Source: Candidatus Aerophobota bacterium
GTDB taxonomy: Bacteria > Aerophobota > Aerophobia > Aerophobales > B3-G15
Reading direction: 5' to 3'
NCBI GenBank assembly: GCA_030615365.1
Contig: JAUWZM010000042.1
Span: 1-22,213, forward strand
DNA length: 22,213 nt
Within the stretch, counting starts at the first letter, position 1. Each line of letters begins with the position of its first letter. This document shows, piece after piece, positions 6,440-14,446 of the stretch. Below the pieces are notes generated by a model that saw nothing but the letters and a program-made list of their open reading frames with translations, was not told where the DNA came from and ran no database searches. The position numbers and the translations under genes are program-made.

Positions 6440-8387
6440 TTGCAAAAAAATAGAAAATGAGCTTCAAAGAGTTGTAGATTTTAGAATAGGGAATGAAGCC
6501 AGTAAGAGGCACCCTCTTGTTTTTGATAAAAAAAATCCCTTTTCTCCTGGCCCATTTATTTTCACCGATGGGGAGAAAATACACATTCCTGCTCAATTCA
6601 ACATTACCTCTAATGATGATGATAATCAGATGCTGATTGCCAGTGCAGTGAGGCATGAATCAGATCATATAAGGGAGTTTATAAAATTTCACCGGGAGTT
6701 AAGCGGGAAGAAAAAATACGATTCTACTGTGATAAACAGATTCTTAGAGGATTTTTTTCTTCAAAGTCAGTTTAAGATAAATCCTACCCTTGCTCATGAG
6801 ATCTTTAATGTAGTTGAGGATAATAGGATAGATCGCAAGGCCAGGGAAGAGCTTCCCGGACTTAAACAATTTTCAGAGCAAAAGGAAAAGCCTATTTATC
6901 TTTCTAAAAGGCCCAGTCCAAAATACTTAATTAAAAAGAGGAAGGAGCTGGACGCTTTTAGAGAACTTTTTCTCCAAAAGACCTTGCTTGATAAAACTGT
7001 TGATGAGCCTCTCTCTAAATATAGGGAACTTCTAAAAGAGTGCGTTAGAATTGCTCAAAGTGCAGAAGGTAAAGATATCAATGCTTCCTTGGAGGCAACT
7101 GAGAAAATATACGCTAAATTTAAGGAAAATTTTGATATCACTCCCCCTATTCCCAGGCTCCCTCCTTTTGCTGGCCGGGACCATGATAGATTATCTCCCG
7201 GAGTTCCCAAAAACTACCGGGGTGAGATAAAACCAGGAGAGGGAAGAGAGGAAGGCGAGCAGGGTTTAACTAAAAAGAGCCAAAAAACTAAATCTGGTAA
7301 AAAAGAGAAATCTAAAAAATTAAAGAAGAAGGAAGGCTCAGGAGAGGATAGGAAAAAAGAGAAGTTGAGAGAAGAAGAGGGGGAGGGAGAAGAAAGCAAA
7401 GAAAAGGTTAAGGGTGAGGAAAAAAGCAAAAAGGAAAAGGATTCTTTAAAGAACAAGGAAAAGGAGGAAAATTCTAAAAAAGATTCTAAAAAGGACAGGT
7501 ATAGTTACCTTGGAAGCAGAGGTTCCTTTATCAGGATAGTGCCCAGGCCAAGTCCCGGGGTAAATTTGAAAGTGCCTCATCCCAGGAAAGAAGATATAGA
7601 TAATGCTCAAGAAATTATAGGTAAATATAGTGGAGAGATAAGGGCTATTGAAAGCTATTTTAGAAGGTTGGAACAGAGATATCGGGGAAAGAAAATGGCA
7701 AGAGAGGGAGAGGAGATAAATATCCGGGAGTATGTGCAGGTAGAGTTAGAGTATGAGGCCACTGGAATTAGGCCCGATAGAAAGATGTTTAGAAAAAGAG
7801 CCAGGATTAAAAGAAAAGCAGCCTGGGCAGCTCTGGCCGATATAAGTGCCTCTACAGCTTTTGGTTTTGGTTATAGAATAATTGATTACATTAAGGATGC
7901 TCTGCTTATTCAGGGAGAAGCTTTAAGTTACTCTAACTATCCTTTTGGCATTTTTGCCTTTCACTCAGGGGGGACAGTTTTGGAACAGTTAATGGACTAC
8001 AAAGATACAGTTTATCTAATTAAGGATTTTAATGAAAAGTATACTGAGGAAACCAGAGGCAAGATAATGTCTCTAAGTCCCTATGGGGGCACTTTGATGG
8101 TAAATGCAATTGAGTATGTGGCTGAAAATTTAAAGAAAGTCGAAGGAAGACCAAAGGGTTTGTCTATAATAACTGATGGGGAACCGGATAGTCCCTGGGC
8201 AGTAAAGAATGCTCTTAAAAAATTACAGGAGGATGGCATTCTCCCTTTCCTTTTCGTTATTGGCTCAGAGCATGAGAGATGTGCAAAATCACTGGTGGAT
8301 AATTATATAATTATAAAAAGAGACAAATTGAATGAGCTGCCCAGTGAGGTTCTTAGAATATTCACCACCTATGGAATCATAAAGTAA
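6432..8387 (+). CDS. VWA-domain protein, NorD/CoxE-like, with an N-terminal HExxH motif
   Basis: This 651-residue protein is the expected partner of the MoxR ATPase. The C-terminal VWA domain (about 460-651) has a complete metal-ion-dependent adhesion site: D-I-S-A-S at 470-474, Thr in YGGTLM (T554) and Asp in TDGEPD (D582). The N-terminal domain (about 1-240) contains RHESDHIREF, an exact HExxH (75-79), followed about 50 residues later by FNVVEDNRIDRKAREELPGL (125-144). That E-D-x-R-I-[DE] block also occurs in NorD/CobT-like VWA proteins. The spacing suggests a gluzincin-like site with Glu129 as third ligand, but activity is unproven. Residues 268-356 are a Lys/Glu/Ser low-complexity linker. 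No signal peptide or membrane helix is seen, so it should be cytoplasmic. Confidence 0.9.
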   Translation: MANCKKIENELQRVVDFRIGNEASKRHPLVFDKKNPFSPGPFIFTDGEKIHIPAQFNITSNDDDNQMLIASAVRHESDHIREFIKFHRELSGKKKYDSTVINRFLEDFFLQSQFKINPTLAHEIFNVVEDNRIDRKAREELPGLKQFSEQKEKPIYLSKRPSPKYLIKKRKELDAFRELFLQKTLLDKTVDEPLSKYRELLKECVRIAQSAEGKDINASLEATEKIYAKFKENFDITPPIPRLPPFAGRDHDRLSPGVPKNYRGEIKPGEGREEGEQGLTKKSQKTKSGKKEKSKKLKKKEGSGEDRKKEKLREEEGEGEESKEKVKGEEKSKKEKDSLKNKEKEENSKKDSKKDRYSYLGSRGSFIRIVPRPSPGVNLKVPHPRKEDIDNAQEIIGKYSGEIRAIESYFRRLEQRYRGKKMAREGEEINIREYVQVELEYEATGIRPDRKMFRKRARIKRKAAWAALADISASTAFGFGYRIIDYIKDALLIQGEALSYSNYPFGIFAFHSGGTVLEQLMDYKDTVYLIKDFNEKYTEETRGKIMSLSPYGGTLMVNAIEYVAENLKKVEGRPKGLSIITDGEPDSPWAVKNALKKLQEDGILPFLFVIGSEHERCAKSLVDNYIIIKRDKLNELPSEVLRIFTTYGIIK

Positions 8388-8408
8388 TGAATAGTCAAGG
8401 AGGGAATA

Positions 8409-9350
8409 TTGAAGATAAAAAAAATTGCTTTGATAGTAGTTGTAGTAGTTATAGCCATCTGGATTTTGACCGGGATATATATTGTTCATCCTAATGAGGA
8501 AGGAGTTATAAGACGTTGGGGGAAATATCGTCTCTCAGTTGGTCCCGGGATATACTATCATATACCCTGGCCAGTAGAGAGGGTAGATAGACCAAAGATA
8601 AGCAGGATAGAGAAAATACAGATTGGATACAGAACTATAAGAGAGGGCCCACCAGCAGTATATAAATCTATTGCAGAGGAAGCCTTAATGTTAACCGGGG
8701 ATATGAATATAGTAGATCTTTGGTTTATTGTTCAATACAAAATTAAGGATGCCAGAGATTATCTTTTTAATGTTAGAAATGTTAAAAAGACAATAAAGGA
8801 TGCAGCAGAGGCATCTATGAGACAGATCATTGGAGATAGAGGTGTCGATGAGGCTCTAACTGTAGGGAAAGAGGAAATTCAGGAAAGAACAGAGGAAAAA
8901 CTCCAGCAAATTTTAGACCTATATAAATCTGGAATTGACATAGTTACAGTAAAGCTGCAAGATGTTCACGCACCGGGTGAGGTAAAGGAATCCTTTGAAG
9001 AAGTGGCAAGCGCTAAAGAGGCCAGGGAAAGATTAGTCAATGAGGCTCTTGGAAAATACAATGAACAAGTCCCCAGAGCGAAGGGCGAGGCGGAAAAGAT
9101 AGTAAGAGAAGCCGAAGGGTATGCTGTAGAAATAGTAAAAAGGGGAGAGGGTGATGCCAACAGATTTTTAGCAAGGCTTAAAGAATACCAAAAGGCAAAA
9201 AGCGTAACCAGGGATAGATTGTATCTGGAAACAATGGAGGATATTTTACCTGAAATTGAAAAAATTGTTATGCCCACCAAAGCAACCGAAGGATTGATAA
9301 AGTTTTTAAACTTAAGAGGTAGCTCATTACAGGAAGGGACAAAAAGATGA
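8409..9350 (+). CDS. hflK: SPFH/Band 7 membrane protein, HflK-like
   Basis: This 313-residue protein is one half of an HflK/HflC-type pair that builds a membrane-anchored cage, classically around the FtsH protease. The start is a TTG at 8409 with AAGGAGGGA just upstream. One membrane helix lies at about 5-24. The SPFH domain (25-200) has VHPNEEGVIRRWGKY and GDMNIVDLWFIVQYKI, characteristic of HflK. Residues 195-265 form the long Ala/Glu-rich coiled coil (SAKEARERLVNEALGKY). E. coli HflK is longer, with a Gly-rich N-terminal extension that is absent here. The gene follows the VWA gene by 21 bases and overlaps the HflC-like gene by 4, so it belongs to the same transcript. No FtsH gene is in the window. 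Confidence 0.88.
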   Translation: MKIKKIALIVVVVVIAIWILTGIYIVHPNEEGVIRRWGKYRLSVGPGIYYHIPWPVERVDRPKISRIEKIQIGYRTIREGPPAVYKSIAEEALMLTGDMNIVDLWFIVQYKIKDARDYLFNVRNVKKTIKDAAEASMRQIIGDRGVDEALTVGKEEIQERTEEKLQQILDLYKSGIDIVTVKLQDVHAPGEVKESFEEVASAKEARERLVNEALGKYNEQVPRAKGEAEKIVREAEGYAVEIVKRGEGDANRFLARLKEYQKAKSVTRDRLYLETMEDILPEIEKIVMPTKATEGLIKFLNLRGSSLQEGTKR

Positions 9351-10318
9351 TAAAAATGGCATTAAAAATTGGTAAGTTTTCCATAATAGGATGGATTGTG
9401 GTAATTGTGGGGCTTCTCACGCTTAACTCTGCTCTTTACACTGTTAATGAAACTAACCAGGTAGTTATCACTGAGCTGGGAAGGCCTATCAAGGTAGTTA
9501 AACAACCAGGCTTATATATGAAAAAGCCTTTTATCCAAATTGCAAACAAATTTGAGGATAGATTATTAGAATACGATGTTACTCCCCGAAGATGTGTTAC
9601 CAAAGATAAAAAATACATATTTCTGGACAACTACGCCAGATGGAGAATAGTTGAGCCCCTTTTATTTATGAAAACGGTAAAAAATGAGATAGGAGCACAC
9701 TCAAGGTTGGATGATATTATTTATGCGGCTATAAGGGAAGAAGTGGGTAAGTATACTTTAACTGATACCTTAAGAACCTCAAATAGGAAAATTTTAATTG
9801 AAGAGGTTACTATGGAAGAAGAAAGAATAAAACCAGAGCTGGAGAAAGTAGAAGTTGGAAGGGAAGGGATAATGCAAAATGTTACTCACAAGAGTGATGA
9901 GATGGCCAAGCAATACGGGATAGCTATTGTAGATGTCAGGATAAAAAGAGCAGATTTGCCTGAGGCAAATACTCAGGCTGTTTTTGCCAGAATGAAGTCG
10001 GAGAGAAATAGAATATCAAGCAGGTATATATCTGAGGGAGAAGGCGAGAAAGCTAAAATATTAGGGGAGATGGAAAAAAAGCTGGCAGAGATACGCTCAG
10101 AAGCTTATAGAAAAGCTCAGGGAATAAAGGGGGAGGCAGATGCTAAAGCAACCAGAATTTATGCTCAGGCCTATCAGCAGGATGCTGACTTTTTTAATTT
10201 CTTAAAAACACTTGAGACCTATCGAAAAACTCTTCCCAAAAATACTACAATTGTGGTTCCCTTGGAGTCAAAGTTTTTCAAATATCTCGCTCCTGAGGAG
10301 ACCTCGAAGAAACCTTAG
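9347..10318 (+). CDS. hflC: SPFH/Band 7 membrane protein, HflC-like
   Basis: This 323-residue protein is the partner of the preceding HflK-like protein. Its ATG overlaps the upstream TGA as ATGA; an alternative ATG three codons on (9356) is possible. One membrane helix spans about 11-30 (FSIIGWIVVIVGLLTLNSAL). HflC signatures are YTVNETNQVVITELGRP, then PGLYMKKPFIQ, FLDNYARWRI and the region EVGKYTLTDTLRTSNR. The C-terminal half is the coiled coil with Glu/Ala-rich repeats (SEGEGEKAKILGEMEKK) and a family-typical ending, FLKTLETYRKTL. Length and layout match bacterial HflC. It is the last gene of the cluster; a repeat element follows immediately, with no clear terminator. Confidence 0.9.
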   Translation: MIKMALKIGKFSIIGWIVVIVGLLTLNSALYTVNETNQVVITELGRPIKVVKQPGLYMKKPFIQIANKFEDRLLEYDVTPRRCVTKDKKYIFLDNYARWRIVEPLLFMKTVKNEIGAHSRLDDIIYAAIREEVGKYTLTDTLRTSNRKILIEEVTMEEERIKPELEKVEVGREGIMQNVTHKSDEMAKQYGIAIVDVRIKRADLPEANTQAVFARMKSERNRISSRYISEGEGEKAKILGEMEKKLAEIRSEAYRKAQGIKGEADAKATRIYAQAYQQDADFFNFLKTLETYRKTLPKNTTIVVPLESKFFKYLAPEETSKKP

Positions 10319-10324
10319 TAACAA

Positions 10325-10476
10325 TTTAGCCACTAAGTCACCAAGACACAAAGAAGTGATATGAATTAATAATCTCGTCTGTTTGGTTTGTCTCGTTTAC
10401 CTTTAGCCTTTCGCCTTTTCTATGCATCAACGCATTCACGCATTTATCTTGGTGTCTTCGTGCCTTGGTGGCTGAA
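10325..10476 (+). repeat. Dispersed element with CCACYAAG inverted ends, copy 2
   Basis: The left end reads TTTAGCCACTAAGTCACC, continuing to AAGAAGTGATATGAATT, and the right end reads CTTGGTGTCTTCGTGCCTTG followed by GTGGCTGAA. Both ends closely match copy 1 at 4804-4967, while the centre differs. It fills the gap between hflC and the KaiC-like gene and marks the left edge of the more GC-rich block. It also supplies a chance GTG that makes the next reading frame look 19 codons longer. Confidence 0.87.
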
Positions 10477-10521
10477 ATAACAGTTTATTTTTCTACAACA
10501 ATAACTCAAGAGGTGAATATA

Positions 10522-11262
10522 ATGCTTGATTATGCTTCAACAGGTATCCCTGGAGTGGATAAAATTCTTGGGGAGAAAGGTATACCAAGAGGTCACAGCA
10601 TCTTAATTTGCGGAGGACCTGGCAGTGGGAAGACCACTTTCGCCATTCAGTTTCTTTATAAGGGAGCTACAGAGCACGACGAGCCAGGGATCTATATCTC
10701 ACTGGATGAGGATCCTGAGGACGTGAAGAAGAATATGTCAAAATTCGGGTGGGATCTTGGTGAACTTGAGAGGGAAAAGAAGCTTGCCTTTATTAATGTC
10801 TCTCCAGTTCGGGTGGCGTCCTCAGAAAAGGCTGGCCTCATCCAGTTAGGAATGAAGGAGTTCAAGCTGGTCAAATTGTTGGAAGCGATCAGGACAGGCG
10901 TGGAAGAGATTCAAGCTAAGAGGGTGGTCATTGACCCGGTGACTATCTTCATGCTTCAATACCCTGATGAAATTGAGCGTATATACGCAATGAGAGACCT
11001 GATAACTGACTTCAGAAAAACTGACTGCACCAACATACTTATTTCCGAACTAAGAGGAACTGGACTGGAAAGAGAGCATCAATTTGAGGAATATCTGGCT
11101 CAAGGGGTTATCCTACTGCGCACAGTTATGAAAGACGATAGGCTGAGTCGAATGTTCCAGGTAGAGAAGATGCGCGGATTGAAGGTTGACTATCAGCCGC
11201 GACCGTATAATATAACCAACAGCGGAATAGAGGTGTATCCTACCCTGACTGTCTTCAAGTAA
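10522..11262 (+). CDS. KaiC-like RecA-family ATPase, single domain
   Basis: This 246-residue protein is a single-lobe relative of the circadian ATPase KaiC, of the kind common in archaea and scattered bacteria, often a signalling or regulatory ATPase. The ATG at 10522 has AGAGGTGAA upstream; the longer frame from 10465 starts inside a repeat and is rejected. It begins with the typical STGIPGVDKIL. Walker A is GGPGSGKTT (31-39), the catalytic acidic pair is in ISLDEDPED (59-67) and Walker B is RVVIDPV (134-140). FQVEKMRGLKVD (212-223) is the conserved KaiC C-terminal block. It lacks the second lobe, so it is not a clock KaiC. The next gene, 11 bases downstream, encodes a second KaiC-like ATPase fused to sensor domains, so the two probably act together. 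Base composition is richer in GC than upstream genes. Confidence 0.88.
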   Translation: MLDYASTGIPGVDKILGEKGIPRGHSILICGGPGSGKTTFAIQFLYKGATEHDEPGIYISLDEDPEDVKKNMSKFGWDLGELEREKKLAFINVSPVRVASSEKAGLIQLGMKEFKLVKLLEAIRTGVEEIQAKRVVIDPVTIFMLQYPDEIERIYAMRDLITDFRKTDCTNILISELRGTGLEREHQFEEYLAQGVILLRTVMKDDRLSRMFQVEKMRGLKVDYQPRPYNITNSGIEVYPTLTVFK

Positions 11263-11273
11263 GGAGGAAATAG

Positions 11274-13010
11274 ATGTCCTTATCCAAGATACAAGAACCG
11301 CCAGATAAAGGTCTGATCTTGCTGACAGGACCTCCAGGAGCTGGGAAATCCACTTTCTGCCATCAAGTGGTGCTCAATGGCTTGGCCATGGACAGCCCGG
11401 TCATATTTGTAACTACCGAGCAAGGTCCTACTGAGATCATAGGTCTTTTGAGAGAAAAGGGGATGAGAGAGCCTGTGGCGCTGAGCTTTGTTGATGCTTT
11501 TGCTAAGACAGTGGGTTTGGCAACTCCAGAGCGATCTGATACCATAGGCGCCAACTGTGATGATCTGAACAGCATAAGCATGGCTATTGCCAAGCTGCAG
11601 CAGAAAATTGGCAAGCGAGATATTCTACTCGCTTTTGATTCCCTGACATCTCCCTACCTTTTCAACAGAGAGGAAGTGTTCAGATTCATAAGACTCTGTC
11701 TGGCAAAGTTCGCCGCCGAGGGAAACTCGGTATTAGCCTTAGTGGATGAGGGCTGTGGCAAGGAGGAAGACCTGGTGGCTATGATGAGTCTCGCTGACGG
11801 TATCATCAGGATGGAGATAAAAGAGAGCTCAAGGATTATAAATGTGGTGAAGCATCCCAAAGTAGCGCCGACCAAGATTGAGACCCCGATGACCTGGAGC
11901 CCGATCATTGCCTTTGAGACATTCGATCCCAGGCTGATGAGGCGTATTTGGGGAGCGTCTTTCACCCAGCGAGCAGGAGAAGCCCTTAGAACCGAGGTTG
12001 GGGACTTCGTGAACATCTTCTGGAGAAACCTTGCCCTGTGGGGTGGTATGCTTTGGGACCCTAAAAGGGTCCCCACCATGGTATATGAATTTGAGAAGGA
12101 AATTCACACTAGGTCAAGAGAGACAATGTCGCAGGCTCCGTGGCGTATGAGACTTTTCATGAAACTATTCATGCCCAAGAGCTTCAGTAAAGTCAAAGAT
12201 ATGAAAAAATTTTTTTCATACATAGGTAAGGTCATGGAAGGAATGGGAGAAGGGATTTGTGAATATCTGACAGAGTCATCCAGTAAAGATGAGCACTATT
12301 TCAGGCTATACGAGACCTCAATGTGCTGGACATTTGATAATATTGGGGCGAGATTGGGCTTCCATGGTATAGGTGGGATTGCAGGAATGTTAAAGGCATT
12401 TGAGACAGGAGAGCGGGACTGGAACGGGGTGGAGACAAAGTGTATTGGGATGGGACACCCCTACTGCGAGTTTAAATTTGTGCCGTGGGAAATCAATGAG
12501 CGGAAAGATTTCCTGGATTCCATAAATAGCTCAATTGTGGAAAAGGTTCACGATCGCCTGATGGAACAGCTCATGGGGTTTTTGTTTGATGGCAAACCCC
12601 TGCCCGAGAGGCCCAGGCTAGAGAGTAGGGTGGCGTTCAGTCAGATGTCCTTAGTCACCAGCTTACCGGCTCTGTTTAGCGAGAGATACCGTATGGCGCT
12701 TCGGATGGGTGGTGCCAAGACAGGGAAGGAAATAGGCGAACACATGATGAACACCGGATTGAGGGAGGACGAGATAATCAGACGAATAATTGATTTCATG
12801 AATTACTGCAAGGTAGGGAAAGTCGAAATAGGTGAGACGATACGCATAAAGGAGAACTGTGAGACCTTCGGATTGGATATCGGGGAGCCATCATGTTTCT
12901 TCACCACCGGCTTTTTGAATGGCCTCTTCTCAGCTGTCAAGAACAAACACGTCAGGGAAGTAAAGTGTATTGCCGCCGGAGACCCCTACTGCGAGTGGGA
13001 GATCGCATAG
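11274..13010 (+). CDS. KaiC-like ATPase fused to V4R-type (4-vinyl reductase) sensor domains
   Basis: The 578-residue protein combines an ATPase and probable ligand-binding domains. Residues 1-215 are a short KaiC/RecA-like module: Walker A GPPGAGKST (19-27), Walker B ILLAFDSLT (117-125). From about 225 there appear to be two V4R-type domains. The first ends in KCIGMGHPYCEFKF (389-402) and the second in KCIAAGDPYCEWEI (564-577). The repeated C-x-(6)-P-Y-C-E-[WF] pattern is the family's C-terminal cysteine pair, thought to bind zinc. The second domain also has the conserved G-x-x-x-G-L-F stretch (546-552). V4R domains are proposed to sense small, often hydrophobic, molecules; the ligand is unknown. 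The start at 11274 is preceded by AAGGAGGAAA. The ATPase module is shorter than a full KaiC lobe. Confidence 0.85.
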   Translation: MSLSKIQEPPDKGLILLTGPPGAGKSTFCHQVVLNGLAMDSPVIFVTTEQGPTEIIGLLREKGMREPVALSFVDAFAKTVGLATPERSDTIGANCDDLNSISMAIAKLQQKIGKRDILLAFDSLTSPYLFNREEVFRFIRLCLAKFAAEGNSVLALVDEGCGKEEDLVAMMSLADGIIRMEIKESSRIINVVKHPKVAPTKIETPMTWSPIIAFETFDPRLMRRIWGASFTQRAGEALRTEVGDFVNIFWRNLALWGGMLWDPKRVPTMVYEFEKEIHTRSRETMSQAPWRMRLFMKLFMPKSFSKVKDMKKFFSYIGKVMEGMGEGICEYLTESSSKDEHYFRLYETSMCWTFDNIGARLGFHGIGGIAGMLKAFETGERDWNGVETKCIGMGHPYCEFKFVPWEINERKDFLDSINSSIVEKVHDRLMEQLMGFLFDGKPLPERPRLESRVAFSQMSLVTSLPALFSERYRMALRMGGAKTGKEIGEHMMNTGLREDEIIRRIIDFMNYCKVGKVEIGETIRIKENCETFGLDIGEPSCFFTTGFLNGLFSAVKNKHVREVKCIAAGDPYCEWEIA

Positions 13011-13023
13011 TTATTAACCCAAA

Positions 13024-14151
13024 CTACACCGGGATTGCCAGTCCTATGACATAAGTTGCCCCTGCAGATAATGTCCCGATAGCCATCATTTCCAGCCCGC
13101 TCCGAATCCAGCTCTTCCTTGTGAAAATGGCCTTACTAGCCCCAACCCCGAAAAGGGTAGCTATACTAGCGATCGCCGCAGTTATCACTGCTGGGGTTAC
13201 ATCCATAAAGGCGAAGGGTAGGATGGGAATAAGAGATACAACTGCAAATGATAACCCTGTCAAGGCCCCAGCTTTAGTCGGGGACCAGAATTCTTCCGAT
13301 GTCAGCCCAACCTCCTCTCCGATGGTATGTTCCGACCTCAATTCCATGTCTGTACTTACTCTACTGGCGATGGCTTCCGCCTCCTGCCTCTTGAACCCTT
13401 TTGCCTGGTAAAACTTCGCCAGTTTTGTCCGTTCCTCCTCAGGAGTCCCTTTCTTTCTGATTCCCTTCCTTTCACTTTCTCTCTCTGTTACTTCTTTCTC
13501 GGATTTTGATGAGAGGTAGGCGCCAGTGCCCATAGACATAGCCCCGGCGACTGTCCCTGCTACACCAGCTATAAGAATAAGGTGACTTTCCGTGACCGCT
13601 CCATAGACTCCAGCCACCAGTGCCAGTATTGAAACCAGGCCATCGTTCGCTCCAAAGATGATATCCCTCACTCCACCACCACCACTCATCTCCCAGGCTT
13701 CCATCCCTAATACCTCTTTTTTAATCCTCTCTACATGCAAACGCTCATCGGAAGCTATTCTAGTCCATTTTTCCGAAATAGCCGTATCACTGATATTTCC
13801 AGCCTGGATGGCCAGGTCTTCGATGCTCTCATCCTCAGCGATTATAGCCCATTCAAAGAAACCTCTTGTGCCCAAAATGCGCATCATGAGACTAACCCTT
13901 AGGTCTGTAAAGAAAGTCCTGGTGAGCCTATCGTGTTCGTCCCCTAATTCCCCGATTTTCTCCGCCCAATATTCGGAGTCCTTAACTTCCTCGGCGCTAA
14001 TTTCCACTAAGAATCGTTTTGTTCTTTCATCCTTGGCTTTCTTGGCAAGCCTTTCATATCCCCTGGTTTGCATGAGCTTGTAGATACGAATTTTCTTCAC
14101 TACACTAAAAAGCGCTTCTCTTTCTCTATTGGTCAGTATGTCCATTGCCAT
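13024..14151 (-). CDS. Membrane-bound ferritin-like/VIT1 (CCC1) iron or manganese transporter, MbfA-like
   Basis: This 375-residue protein joins an N-terminal ferritin-like four-helix domain (about 8-148) to a C-terminal VIT1/CCC1 membrane domain. Such proteins (MbfA type) export or sequester Fe2+ or Mn2+. Carboxylate and histidine ligands are visible in ISAEEVKDSEYW, AEDESIEDLA and SDERLHVERI (135-143). VIT1 hallmarks are VRDIIFGANDGLVSILALV (161-179) and AGAMSMGTGAYLSSKSE (202-218), with five likely membrane helices and a charged loop (215-285). I chose the ATG at 14151 because GGAGGG lies 3-4 bases upstream; a TTG at 14166 would overlap that site. It converges on the KaiC-V4R gene with 13 bases between stops and shares its GC-richer composition. 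Confidence 0.9.
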   Translation of the reverse strand: MAMDILTNREREALFSVVKKIRIYKLMQTRGYERLAKKAKDERTKRFLVEISAEEVKDSEYWAEKIGELGDEHDRLTRTFFTDLRVSLMMRILGTRGFFEWAIIAEDESIEDLAIQAGNISDTAISEKWTRIASDERLHVERIKKEVLGMEAWEMSGGGGVRDIIFGANDGLVSILALVAGVYGAVTESHLILIAGVAGTVAGAMSMGTGAYLSSKSEKEVTERESERKGIRKKGTPEEERTKLAKFYQAKGFKRQEAEAIASRVSTDMELRSEHTIGEEVGLTSEEFWSPTKAGALTGLSFAVVSLIPILPFAFMDVTPAVITAAIASIATLFGVGASKAIFTRKSWIRSGLEMMAIGTLSAGATYVIGLAIPV

Positions 14152-14294
14152 TTTCCCTCCTGTCAATTATAACATAGAACTTGCCAGTTTAGCTTTCCCA
14201 TAAACAAAAAGAGAAAAATCAAACCCCAATATATAAGAGGCAGCAAAGCTCCTCAGATTAGGGGTAATAGATTTTCTAAAATTCTCCATCAATT

Positions 14295-14348
14295 GTAGCT
14301 GCCCAATTTATTGGGCGAATTTAATGCGCCGATAAATCGGCAAGCTAC
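14295..14348. repeat. Paired-hairpin repeat, copy 2 (intact)
   Basis: The layout is GTAGCT, hairpin GCCCAATTTATTGGGC (14301-14316), an 11-base spacer, hairpin GCCGATAAATCGGC (14328-14341), then AAGCTAC. Both stems are perfect. Compared with copies 1 and 3 the flanking tags and the spacing are kept, while the stem sequences differ yet remain self-complementary. No coding content. Confidence 0.8.
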
Positions 14349-14397
14349 ATGAGATTACAGAGCCTGTTCTAATCCTATCCGAGGTTGTTTTGACTTC

Positions 14398-14446
14398 CAC
14401 AGACAAGATGTCTGTGCCACCACATGCTTTGCAATGGCAAGCGAGG
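14398..14446. repeat. Probable further hairpin repeat, different stem sequence
   Basis: CACAGACAAGATGTCTGTG (14398-14416) is a strong hairpin, with 8-bp arms CACAGACA and TGTCTGTG around a 3-base loop. It is followed after about 12 bases by a weaker hairpin GCTTTGCAATGGCAAGC. Two hairpins at this spacing recall the paired-hairpin repeats nearby, but the GTAGCT/AGCTAC flanks are missing, so membership is tentative. Confidence 0.45.

Noticed and set aside
7214..7456. 80-codon minus-strand frame rich in Ser, Phe and Leu
   Set aside because: It is the reverse shadow of the purine-rich linker of the VWA gene.
10465..10521. 19-codon N-terminal extension of the KaiC-like protein from a GTG
   Set aside because: The GTG and following codons come from the right end of a repeat element. 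The ATG at 10522 has a good ribosome site and starts where the protein family starts.
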